A DNA stretch of 33,655 bases. Source: Streptomyces sp. ISL-100 (GTDB taxonomy: Bacteria; Actinomycetota; Actinomycetes; Streptomycetales; Streptomycetaceae). The position numbers and the translations under genes are program-made. The stretch covers positions 1 through 33,655 of the forward strand of contig NZ_JAGGOK010000083.1 of the NCBI RefSeq assembly GCF_018614615.1, given 5' to 3'. This document shows, piece after piece, positions 7,365-14,498 of the stretch; the stretch's first letter is position 1, and the number at the start of each line of letters is the position of its first letter. The notes under the pieces are model-generated. The model was given only the letters and a program-made list of their open reading frames with translations. It searched no databases and was not told the origin of the DNA.

Positions 7365-8249
7365 CTACAGCAGTCCCACGGCCGTGTCGACCGCCCCCGC
7401 CACGTCCCCGTCGGCCGGATAGAGCAGCGACCGGCCGACGACCAGGCCCTGGACGGTCGGCAGCCGCAGCGCCTTGCGCCACTTCTCGTACGCACCATCC
7501 TGGTCCGCGCCGACCTCGCCGCCGAGCAGCACGGCGGGGAGGGTCGAGGTCTCCATGACCCGCGCCATGTCCTGCGGGTTCTCCGTCACGGGGACCTTCA
7601 GCCAGGTGTACGCGGAGGTGCCGGCGAGGCCGGAGGCGATGGCGATGGAGCGGGTGACGGCCCCGGCGCTCAGGTCGTTGAGTACTTTCCCGTTCACGCG
7701 GCGACAGATGAACGGCTCGACGAAGACGGGCAGCCGGCGTTCGGCCATGGCGTCGATGGTGCGGGCGGTGGCGTGGAGGGTGGCCAGCGATCCGGGGTCG
7801 TCGTAGTCGATCCGCAGGAGCAGCTTGCCCGCGTCGAAGCCGCGGCTCTCCAGGTCCTGGGCGCGGGGGCCCGTGAAGCGGTCGTCTAGTTCGAAGGTGG
7901 CGCCGGCCAGGCCGCCGCGGTTCATGGAGCCGATGACCACTTTGCCGTCGAGAGCGCCGAGGAGCAGCAGGTCGTCGAGGATGTCGGCGGCCGCCAGTAC
8001 GCCGTCGACGCCAGGGCGCGAGAGGGCGAGGCAGAGCCGCTCCAGCAGGTCGGGGCGGTCCGCCATGGCGAGTTCGTGGTCACCGACGCCGAGGGCGCCC
8101 CGGGCCGGGTGGTCGGCAGCGATGATCATGAGCCGTCCGCTCGCGCCGATCAGGGGCCGGCGGGGGCGGCGGGCGGCGGCCTCGGCGATCGCTTCGGGGT
8201 GGCGGGTCCGTACCCGTACGAGGTCACAAATGCGCAGGCCGGTGGTCAC
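7365..8249 (-). CDS. Cgl0159-family aldolase-like protein (probable IolJ-type step)
   Basis: The 294-residue (beta/alpha)8 protein starts at GTG 8249, with AGGAG upstream, and overlaps the iolC stop as GTGA. Features include RLMIIAADHPARGALGVG near residue 50, GVDGVLAAADILDDLL, and LLLRIDYDD. FVEPFICRR and SAYTWLKVPVT hold Lys and acidic residues plausible for a class I aldolase, and GGEVG lies near the C-terminus. Actinobacterial relatives are named after Corynebacterium Cgl0159 and often labelled deoxyribose-phosphate aldolase. Its place between the kinase IolC and IolB, with no IolJ in the window, suggests it splits 2-deoxy-5-keto-gluconate 6-phosphate into DHAP and malonate semialdehyde. 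That function is inferred from position. Confidence 0.8.
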   Translation of the reverse strand: MTTGLRICDLVRVRTRHPEAIAEAAARRPRRPLIGASGRLMIIAADHPARGALGVGDHELAMADRPDLLERLCLALSRPGVDGVLAAADILDDLLLLGALDGKVVIGSMNRGGLAGATFELDDRFTGPRAQDLESRGFDAGKLLLRIDYDDPGSLATLHATARTIDAMAERRLPVFVEPFICRRVNGKVLNDLSAGAVTRSIAIASGLAGTSAYTWLKVPVTENPQDMARVMETSTLPAVLLGGEVGADQDGAYEKWRKALRLPTVQGLVVGRSLLYPADGDVAGAVDTAVGLL

Positions 8250-9235
8250 GACGTGCTCTCCTGCGGGGGCACTCGGCCGCCCGCGAGAACCTGCTCGACC
8301 TCTGCCGGGTGCGGCATCGCGGAGGAGCAGGCGAGACGGGCGGCGACGATGGCTCCGGCGGCGTTGGCGTACCGCATGACGCGCTCCAAGTCCCAGCCCG
8401 CGAGCAGGCCGTGGCACAGGGCTCCGCCGAAGGCGTCGCCCGCGCCGAGTCCGTTGAGTACGTCGACGGGTACCGGCGGGGCTTCGGCCGTCGTACCGTC
8501 GCGGTGCATGGCCAGCACGCCCTTGGGTCCCTGTTTGACGATGGCGAGTTCGACCCGGGGGGCGGCGAGCAGGGCGCGGGCGGCGGCGTACGGCTCACGC
8601 TCTCCGGTGGCGATTTCGCACTCTTCGAGGTTTCCGACGGCGATGGTGGCGTGCCGAAGGGCTTCGGCGTAGTACGGGCGGGCGTCGCCGGGGTCAGACC
8701 AGAACATCGGCCTCCAGTCGAGGTCGAAGACCGTCACACCACCGGCACTTCGCGCTCCCAGCGCCGCGAGCGTCGCCGAGCGGCTCGGCTCCTCGCACAG
8801 GCCGGTGCCCGTCATCCAGAAGGTCCGCGCCGAACGGATCGCGTCCAGGTCCAGCTCCTCGGCCCGCAGCTCCAGGTCCGGCGCCTTCGGCTGCCGGTAG
8901 AAGTAGAGCGGGAAGTCGTCCGGCGGGAAGATTTCACAGAACGTCACCGGGGTCGGCAGGTCCGCGACCCCGGTCACCCAGCGGTCGTCGACGCCGAACC
9001 GCCGTAGTTCCTGGTGGAGATAGTCGCCGAACGGGTCGGTCCCGGTGCGGGTGACGACGGCCGTGCGCCGGCCCAGCCTGGCCGCGGCGACCGCCACGTT
9101 GGTGGCCGATCCGCCGAGGAACTTGCCGAACGTGTCGACCTGCGCCAGCGCGACGCCGGCTTGCAGCGGATACAGGTCCACCCCGATCCGGCCCATCGTG
9201 ATCAGGTCGTACGGCTCGTACGAATTGGGCAGCAT
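8246..9235 (-). CDS. iolC: 5-dehydro-2-deoxygluconokinase
   Basis: The 329-residue PfkB/ribokinase-family kinase phosphorylates 2-deoxy-5-keto-D-gluconate with ATP. It shows the N-terminal MGRIGVDLYP and GGSATNVAVAAARLG sugar-site motif. The C-terminal PfkB signature NGLGAGDAFGGALCHG carries the catalytic Asp at about 267. WRPMFW and ECEIATG are typical of IolC. ATG at 9235 follows GGAGGGA. It is the first gene of the leftward operon, transcribed from the promoter at 9267-9296, and overlaps the next gene by four bases. Confidence 0.94.
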   Translation of the reverse strand: MLPNSYEPYDLITMGRIGVDLYPLQAGVALAQVDTFGKFLGGSATNVAVAAARLGRRTAVVTRTGTDPFGDYLHQELRRFGVDDRWVTGVADLPTPVTFCEIFPPDDFPLYFYRQPKAPDLELRAEELDLDAIRSARTFWMTGTGLCEEPSRSATLAALGARSAGGVTVFDLDWRPMFWSDPGDARPYYAEALRHATIAVGNLEECEIATGEREPYAAARALLAAPRVELAIVKQGPKGVLAMHRDGTTAEAPPVPVDVLNGLGAGDAFGGALCHGLLAGWDLERVMRYANAAGAIVAARLACSSAMPHPAEVEQVLAGGRVPPQESTS

Positions 9236-9266
9236 GCGCGTCCCTCCGGTCCGGCGACTGCACCCA

Positions 9267-9296
9267 GGTCTAGTGGGCGCCGCCGGGCCCTGTCAA
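9267..9296 (-). promoter_or_regulatory. Promoter of the leftward iol operon
   Basis: On the minus strand TTGACA (9296-9291) is followed after 18 bases by TAGACC (9272-9267), close to the Streptomyces TTGACA/TAGRRT pattern. The leader to the iolC ATG at 9235 would be about 25 bases and includes GGAGGGA. Confidence 0.65.
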
Positions 9297-9330
9297 CAGT
9301 TTGTCCTTACATTCGGACGAAGGGTTGACA
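9291..9330. promoter_or_regulatory. Symmetric divergent -35 pair with candidate operator between
   Basis: TGTCAAC (9291-9297) and GTTGACA (9324-9330) are exact inverted copies and form the -35 boxes of the two divergent transcription units. Between them lies an imperfect palindrome with outer parts TTTGTCC and GGACGAA around TTACATTC. A repressor bound here would cover both -35 boxes. The motif is unlike the LacI operator at 28819. For the rightward gene, the -10 would fall near 9348-9354 (AAAGCT), giving a nearly leaderless transcript with ATG at 9362. Confidence 0.5.
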
Positions 9331-9361
9331 CCCTTCTCGGACGGCCGGAAAGCTGACGTCC

Positions 9362-10273
9362 ATGACTTCTCCCGCACCCGCGCCGACCCGCATCCGGGTC
9401 GGCTCCGCCCCCGATTCCTGGGGGGTCTGGTTCCCCGACGACCCACGGCAGGTGCCCTGGGAACGCTTCCTCGACGAGGTCGCCGAGGCCGGCTACCCCT
9501 GGATCGAGCTCGGCCCGTACGGCTATCTCCCGACCGACCCCGCCCGCCTGACCGACGAGACGCGCCGACGGGGGCTGTCCGTCTCGGCGGGCACGGTCTT
9601 CACGGGGCTGCACCGCGGGCCGGAGGTCTGGGACGCCACCTGGAAGCACGTCGCGGACGTCGCCGAGCTGACCAGGGCCATGGGGGCGGAGCACCTCGTC
9701 GTCATCCCGTCCTTCTGGCGGGACGACAAGACCGGCGAGGTACTGGAGGACCGCACGCTGACGCCCGCTCAGTGGCGGATGCTCGCGCGGCAGACCGAGC
9801 GGCTCGGGCGCGAGGTGCGTGAGCGGTACGGGCTCAAGATCGTCGTCCACCCGCACGCGGACACGCACATCGACAGCGAGGAGAACGTCACCCGCTTCCT
9901 GGACGCGACCGACTCCGCCCTGGTGTCGCTCTGCCTGGACACCGGCCACTACGCGTACTGCGGCGGGGACAGCGTCAAGCTCATCGAGACGTACGGAGAG
10001 CGGATCGGCTACCTGCACCTCAAGCAGGTGGACCCGGAGATTCTCGCCGAAGTCGTCGCGAACGAGGTGCCGTTCGGGCCGGCCGTCGGGCGGGGCGTGA
10101 TGTGCGAGCCGCCGGCCGGGGTACCGGCACTGGAGCCCGTACTGGCGGCGGCCGGGCGGCTGGATGTGGACCTGTTCGCGATCGTCGAGCAGGACATGTA
10201 CCCGTGCCCGCCGGACAAGCCATTGCCCATCGCGCGGCGCACGCGCCGCTTCCTGCGCTCCTGCGGCGCCTAG
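9362..10273 (+). CDS. TIM-barrel inosose dehydratase/isomerase-type protein (IolE/IolH-like)
   Basis: The 303-residue AP-endonuclease-2-type TIM barrel (sugar phosphate isomerase/epimerase family) opens SAPDSWGVWFPDDP and then AGYPWIELGPYGYLPTD. Likely metal ligands are Glu49 (WIELG), His/Asp in VVHPHADTHID, Asp/His in CLDTGHYAY, His in YLHLKQVD and Glu in IVEQDMY. Divergence from iolC across a shared promoter argues for a role in inositol breakdown. Dehydration of 2-keto-myo-inositol (IolE) is the missing step and the best guess; an inosose isomerase (IolI/IolH) is the alternative. No ribosome site precedes the ATG, consistent with leaderless translation from the TTGACA at 9325. Confidence 0.8.
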   Translation: MTSPAPAPTRIRVGSAPDSWGVWFPDDPRQVPWERFLDEVAEAGYPWIELGPYGYLPTDPARLTDETRRRGLSVSAGTVFTGLHRGPEVWDATWKHVADVAELTRAMGAEHLVVIPSFWRDDKTGEVLEDRTLTPAQWRMLARQTERLGREVRERYGLKIVVHPHADTHIDSEENVTRFLDATDSALVSLCLDTGHYAYCGGDSVKLIETYGERIGYLHLKQVDPEILAEVVANEVPFGPAVGRGVMCEPPAGVPALEPVLAAAGRLDVDLFAIVEQDMYPCPPDKPLPIARRTRRFLRSCGA

Positions 10274-10481
10274 GTCGTTGGCGCGCGGCCCATTCGTTGG
10301 ACTCCTGTCACACATGTCCGGGTTACGCAGGTCTTCCGTCACAGGCTTACGACAGCCCCTCTCCGACCGTCACTCTCCGTCGTTCAACGGGCACAGGCTG
10401 AGTGATCGCCAGCGTTCGCGCCCCAGCCCCCCCGGACGGCCCCCCGGCCGCCGCTGAGGCGCACGCAGGGAGGTGCCACAG

Positions 10482-10679
10482 ATGACTGACCGAAGACTCT
10501 GGTCGTACAAGGAGATTGCCGCGCACATCCGGGTCCAGCCGGACACCGTGCGTTCGTACCGCAAGCACGGGCTGCTTCCGGCGCCCGACCACGTGGAGAG
10601 CGGCAAGCCCTACTGGTACGCGGACACCATCCGGACGTGGGTGTCACGCCGGCCCGGCAACAGAGGCCGTAAGGACTGA
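10482..10679 (+). CDS. Small helix-turn-helix DNA-binding protein
   Basis: The 65-residue protein begins MTDRRLWSYKEIAAHI, followed by RVQPDTVRSYRKHGLLPAPDH. This is a single MerR/AlpA-like helix-turn-helix, with residues 8-30 as the two helices, then a WYADTIRTWV strand-helix wing. ATG at 10482 is preceded by GGGAGG eight to nine bases upstream, which favours it over the GTG at 10473. Similar stand-alone proteins are widespread in Streptomyces. The targets are unknown and nothing adjacent is clearly co-transcribed. Confidence 0.75.
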   Translation: MTDRRLWSYKEIAAHIRVQPDTVRSYRKHGLLPAPDHVESGKPYWYADTIRTWVSRRPGNRGRKD

Positions 10680-11023
10680 GAGCCGAGTACGGAGTCGGTC
10701 TTCGGCATGCGAAGGCCGACGCCGTGCTCGGCCGTCCGTTCCCGGCTACCGTCCCGGCCGCCCGACCCCGCCACTAAATGCCCTTTTCGCTTCACCTGTG
10801 CATCGATGCACCCAAGATGCAGATATCTCATGCCATCTCATTTCTCATATACCGCGCCAGCCATTTGCGGGGCTATTTCATGAGGGCAAAACTGCACGTC
10901 AGGGGGATCTTGTGATGCCGATGTGTGCACCGGAAGGAGACTTAAGAGTAAGTTGCCGGGCGGCCCGACAGCGTGATTGCATCCGCTGCGAGAACCCCAT
11001 CGCATTTAATGAAAGGGCGAGTA
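10680..11023. other. Intergenic region with a 14-base palindrome upstream of the precursor peptide
   Basis: I see no gene here. At 10798-10811 there is a perfect palindrome GTGCATCGATGCAC. It is followed by an A/T-richer stretch (10812-10860) that would suit a promoter. A purine-rich AAGGAG at about 10933 precedes no sizeable frame. The leader of the 11024 gene probably starts here. Confidence 0.4.
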
Positions 11024-11239
11024 ATGCGCGAGAACTTCACCCCGGTCGAGACCAGCGAGCTTTCCGACGACGCGCTGGACGGCATTGCCGGTGGTATGGC
11101 CAGCGCCGGCGCCAACGTCGCCGGTCACGGCGCCTCCCTGAACATCGGCGACATCGCCGGCGCCGCCCAGTCCGTCGCGGCCACCCTGCCTCTTTCGCAG
11201 GTCACCGGCCTCGTCGCGGTGCAGACGACCGGCGTCTGA
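11024..11239 (+). CDS. RiPP-like precursor peptide with double-glycine leader
   Basis: ATG at 11024 follows GAAAGGGCG and gives 71 residues. Residues 1-23 look like a bacteriocin/lanthipeptide leader ending in a double glycine: VETSELSDDALDGIAGG. The remainder (MASAGANVAGHGASLN ... LVAVQTTGV) is Ala/Gly/Val-rich, has a few Ser and Thr, and has no cysteine, so classical lanthionine rings cannot form within it. Streptomyces genomes often label such peptides type A2 lantipeptide. No modification enzyme or peptidase-containing transporter lies nearby, so it is an orphan. A strong terminator follows at 11276-11316. ATG at 11009 is a possible alternative start. Confidence 0.65.
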   Translation: MRENFTPVETSELSDDALDGIAGGMASAGANVAGHGASLNIGDIAGAAQSVAATLPLSQVTGLVAVQTTGV

Positions 11240-11277
11240 CAGCGACGCAGGAGCATTACTCGGCCCACGCAGGTCGG

Positions 11278-11316
11278 CGCCTGAGCCCCGGAACTTCCAG
11301 TTCCGGGGCTCAGGCG
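11278..11316 (+). terminator. Terminator of the precursor peptide gene
   Basis: An 18-bp perfect stem (CGCCTGAGCCCCGGAACT and its complement) with a 3-base TCC loop is followed by TTTCTC. It separates the peptide gene from the copper operon. Confidence 0.9.
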
Positions 11317-11346
11317 TTTCTCGCCGCGCGGAGGTAGTCGCCATCC

Positions 11347-11366
11347 ATACCCCCTAGGGGTATAGT
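11347..11366 (+). promoter_or_regulatory. CsoR-type copper operator overlapping a -10 box
   Basis: ATACCCCCTAGGGGTAT at 11347-11363 matches the known actinobacterial CsoR operator pattern. It overlaps TATAGT (11361-11366), a good -10. Copper(I)-bound CsoR would release this site and turn on copZ and copA. No csoR gene is in the window. Confidence 0.8.
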
Positions 11367-11448
11367 GTGAACAACGTCAGGAAGTCACGACACCCACGCG
11401 GCTTTCTGGGGCACCACGACTGCGTACGCCTTCGAGAGGAAGAATGAC

Positions 11449-11763
11449 ATGACCGCCGAGACCGAGACGAAGACCGAAGCCACCGCGACCGGCTCCTGCT
11501 GCTCGCCGTCCGGCTCCTGCCACGACACCTCGGCCGAGGTCCAGGTGGGCGCCGTCACCACCGTCTACCAGGTGAGCGGAATGACCTGCGGCCACTGCGA
11601 AGGCGCCGTCGCCGGCGAGATCTCGGAGATCCCCGGCGTCACCTCGGTGAAGGCGGTCGCCTCCACCGGCCGGGTGACGGTCGTCTCCGACGCCCCGCTG
11701 GACGTGGAAGCCGTACGCGCCGCCGTCGACGAGGCCGGTTACGAGCTCGTCGGCCAGGTCTGA
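11449..11763 (+). CDS. copZ: Copper chaperone, heavy-metal-associated domain protein
   Basis: The 104-residue protein starts at ATG 11449 after GAGAGGA. The C-terminal 65 residues form one HMA domain with GMTCGHC (Cys47, Cys50), which binds Cu(I) and hands it to the CopA pump. The first 35 residues are an extension with a second cysteine cluster (GSCCSPSGSCHD), not part of a minimal CopZ, that could bind extra copper. The CsoR-type operator upstream and copA downstream give the context: cytoplasmic copper buffering and export. Confidence 0.9.
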   Translation: MTAETETKTEATATGSCCSPSGSCHDTSAEVQVGAVTTVYQVSGMTCGHCEGAVAGEISEIPGVTSVKAVASTGRVTVVSDAPLDVEAVRAAVDEAGYELVGQV

Positions 11764-11788
11764 AACCCGCGGGCCTCCCCCCTTCTTC

Positions 11789-11837
11789 GGCCGGGCCGTA
11801 CGGGACCAGTTCATACTGGCTCCCGTACGGCCCGGCC
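11789..11837 (+). terminator. Large hairpin between copZ and copA
   Basis: The arms 11789-11805 and 11821-11837 pair perfectly over 17 bases. The stem continues inward (CCAGT with ACTGG, one bulged C) to a 4-base loop, and TGTTTTCC follows. It has the form of an intrinsic terminator but sits inside the copper operon, 20 bases before copA, so it may reduce copA transcription relative to copZ. Confidence 0.85.
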
Positions 11838-11857
11838 TGTTTTCCTGGAGCAAGAAG

Positions 11858-14170
11858 ATGACCAGCACAGCGCACGAGGCGCCAACCGTCGACCCATCGG
11901 ACACGTCCCAGGTGGAGCTCTCCATCGGCGGGATGACCTGCGCCTCCTGCGCCGCCCGCATCGAGAAGAAGCTCAACCGGATGGACGGCGTCTACGCCAC
12001 CGTCAACTACGCGACCGCGAAGGCGAAGGTCAGTTACGCCGACGGGGTGGGCGTCGGGGACCTCATCGCCACCGTCCAGAAGACCGGCTACACCGCCGAA
12101 GAGCCCGCACCGCCTCCCGCCACCGCCCCGGCTCAAGAGCCGGCGGCCGAGCGCGGGTACGACCCGGCCCTCGCCGCACTGCGGCAGCGCTTCCTGGTCT
12201 CGCTCGCCCTCTCCGTCCCCGTCGTCGTGCTCGCGATGATCCCCTCACTCCAGTTCGACAACTGGCAGTGGCTCTCGCTGACCCTCGCCGCGCCGGTCGT
12301 CGTCTGGGGCGGGCTGCCGTTCCATCGGGCCACCTGGACCAACGTCCGGCACGGCGCCGCCACCATGGACACCCTCGTCTCCGTCGGCACGCTCGCCGCG
12401 TTCGGCTGGTCGCTGTGGGCCCTGTTCTTCGGACGCGCGGGCATGCCGGACATGCGCCACAGCTTCGAACTCACGGCGTCGCAGAGCACCGACGGCGCTT
12501 CGACGATCTACCTCGAAGTCGCCGCCGGAGTCGTCACGTTCATCCTCCTCGGCCGCTACCTGGAGGCGAAGGCCAAGCGGAAGGCGGGAGCGGCGCTGCG
12601 CGCGCTGATGGAGCTCGGGTCGAAGGACGTGGCGGTGCTCCAGGGCGGTGCGGAGGTGCGCATCCCGGTCGACGGCCTCGCCGTCGGCGACCACTTCGTC
12701 GTACGCCCCGGGGAAAAGATCGCCACCGACGGCACGGTCACCGAGGGCGCATGCGCGGTCGACGCCTCCATGCTGACCGGCGAATCCGTACCGGTGGACG
12801 TGACCGCCGGGGACACCGTCACCGGCGCCACCGTGAACACGTCGGGCCGGATCGTCGTCGAGGCGACCAGGATCGGCGCCGACACCCAGCTCGCCCGCAT
12901 GGCCCGGCTCGTCGAGGACGCCCAGAACGGCAAGGCGGACGTGCAGCGCCTGGCCGACCGCATCTCCGCGGTCTTCGTCCCCGTCGTGCTGCTCATCGCC
13001 CTCGCCACGCTCGTCACGTGGCTCCTGGTCACGGACGACTCGACCGCCTCCTTCTCCGCGGCCGTGGCGGTGCTGATCATCGCGTGCCCGTGCGCACTGG
13101 GGCTGGCCACGCCGACCGCGCTCATGGTCGGCACGGGACGCGGCGCCCAGCTCGGCATCCTGATCAAGGGCCCGGAGGTGCTGGAGTCGACCCGGCGCGT
13201 GGACACCGTCGTACTCGACAAGACGGGAACGCTCACGACGGGCCGGATGGAGCTCCACGACGTCTTCGCGGCGCCCGGCACCGACGAGGCCCTGCTGCTG
13301 CGCCTGGCCGGCGCGCTGGAGCACGCATCCGAGCACCCGGTCGCCCGGGCCGTGGCGGCGGGCGCCGCCGAGCGGACCGGGCCACTGACCGGCGAGGTGG
13401 AGAAGTTCGAGAATGTGGCGGGGCTCGGGGTACGCGGCCTGGTCGACGGCCACCAGGTGCTCGTCGGGCGCGAGGCGCTGCTCGCCGAGGCGGGCGTGAA
13501 GCTGCCGCCCGAGCTGGCCGACGCCAAGGCGGCGGCGGAGGCCCGGGGGCGTACGGCGATGGCCGTGGCCTGGGACGGGTCGGCGCGCGGCGTCCTGACC
13601 GTCGCGGACGCCGTGAAGGAGACCAGCGCGGAGGCGGTGGCGCGGCTGCGCGAGCTCGGACTGACCCCGGTCCTGCTGACCGGCGACAACCGGGCGGTCG
13701 CTGAGTCGGTGGCCCGTGCGGTCGGGATCGACTCCGGCGATGTGTACGCCGAGGTCCTGCCGCAGGACAAGGCCGACGTCGTGAAGCGGCTCCAGGCCGA
13801 GGGGCGCAGCGTCGCGATGGTCGGCGACGGCGTGAACGACGCGGCCGCGCTGGCCACCGCCGATCTGGGGCTCGCGATGGGCACGGGTACGGACGCCGCG
13901 ATCGAGGCGGGCGATCTGACGCTCGTACGGGGAGATCTCAGGGTGGCGGCGGATGCGATCCGGCTGTCCAGGAGGACGCTGGTCACGATCAAGGGCAATC
14001 TTTTCTGGGCCTTCGGCTACAACGTCGCTGCCTTGCCGTTGGCCGCCGCCGGGCTGCTCAACCCCATGATCGCCGGATTCGCGATGGCGTTTTCCTCGGT
14101 GTTCGTAGTGACAAACAGCCTCCGGCTGCGTACCTTCACAGGACGCACACAAAGTGACACACGTCACTGA
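11858..14170 (+). CDS. copA: Copper-exporting P1B-type ATPase
   Basis: The 770-residue integral membrane Cu(I) pump starts at ATG 11858 behind GGAG. The N-terminal HMA domain has GMTCASC (Cys28, Cys31); there is only one such domain. Hydrophobic helices surround residues 110-260. The actuator motif TGES is at about 310. The transmembrane copper site is CPC at 410-412 (IIACPCALGLATPTA), and the phosphorylated Asp454 lies in DKTGTLT. The HP-locus motif SEHPVARAV and the hinge GDGVNDAAAL follow, with two C-terminal helices. The CPC motif indicates monovalent copper or silver. It belongs to the CsoR-controlled operon with copZ, probably expressed by readthrough of the hairpin at 11789-11837. Confidence 0.95.
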   Translation: MTSTAHEAPTVDPSDTSQVELSIGGMTCASCAARIEKKLNRMDGVYATVNYATAKAKVSYADGVGVGDLIATVQKTGYTAEEPAPPPATAPAQEPAAERGYDPALAALRQRFLVSLALSVPVVVLAMIPSLQFDNWQWLSLTLAAPVVVWGGLPFHRATWTNVRHGAATMDTLVSVGTLAAFGWSLWALFFGRAGMPDMRHSFELTASQSTDGASTIYLEVAAGVVTFILLGRYLEAKAKRKAGAALRALMELGSKDVAVLQGGAEVRIPVDGLAVGDHFVVRPGEKIATDGTVTEGACAVDASMLTGESVPVDVTAGDTVTGATVNTSGRIVVEATRIGADTQLARMARLVEDAQNGKADVQRLADRISAVFVPVVLLIALATLVTWLLVTDDSTASFSAAVAVLIIACPCALGLATPTALMVGTGRGAQLGILIKGPEVLESTRRVDTVVLDKTGTLTTGRMELHDVFAAPGTDEALLLRLAGALEHASEHPVARAVAAGAAERTGPLTGEVEKFENVAGLGVRGLVDGHQVLVGREALLAEAGVKLPPELADAKAAAEARGRTAMAVAWDGSARGVLTVADAVKETSAEAVARLRELGLTPVLLTGDNRAVAESVARAVGIDSGDVYAEVLPQDKADVVKRLQAEGRSVAMVGDGVNDAAALATADLGLAMGTGTDAAIEAGDLTLVRGDLRVAADAIRLSRRTLVTIKGNLFWAFGYNVAALPLAAAGLLNPMIAGFAMAFSSVFVVTNSLRLRTFTGRTQSDTRH

Positions 14171-14498
14171 GATTTGAGGGTAACCATTCGGCCGGCTCGC
14201 GAGTCTAAGTGGGCGATGCCAAGAACGTCTTGGGGGACGTTCACGGAAGGTCTTGGGGGACATTCCGGGCAAGCGTTGGCCGGGACACGTGCACTGGGGA
14301 GCTTTGAGCGGCCCTCCCGTACGTACGCGTCCCGGCAGACCGCGTGTGGAGCTTCTGTGCCCAACAGACGCCCGGCCGGATCCCGTGGGGGGAATCCGCT
14401 CCGGGAAAAGGGAAGCGCCCCGCATCGTCGACCCGTGGGGGGATCGGCGGCGGGGCGCTTTCCGCTTTTCAGCGGGTGACGCGGTGGGGCGGGTGGTG
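14171..14498. other. Gene-free gap with direct repeats and a bidirectional terminator
   Basis: Between copA and the convergent citrate synthase gene I see no credible gene. At 14227-14242 and 14250-14265 there is a near-exact 16-base direct repeat (GTCTTGGGGGAC, G or A, TTC) with 23-base spacing. The first copy also forms AACGTC ... GACGTT. Nothing recognisable is encoded in 14266-14400. Confidence 0.5.
14413..14460 (-). terminator. Terminator of citrate synthase, probably bidirectional
   Basis: AAGCGCCCCGC (14413-14423) pairs perfectly with 14450-14460. Leftward the stem is followed by CCCTTTTCCC, and rightward by TCCGCTTTTC. It lies between the convergent copA and gltA genes. Confidence 0.75.

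Noticed and set aside
12245..14425. Long open frame on the - strand across copA
   Set aside because: Antisense shadow of copA. No ribosome site, no recognisable domain, and base bias is that of the complementary strand.
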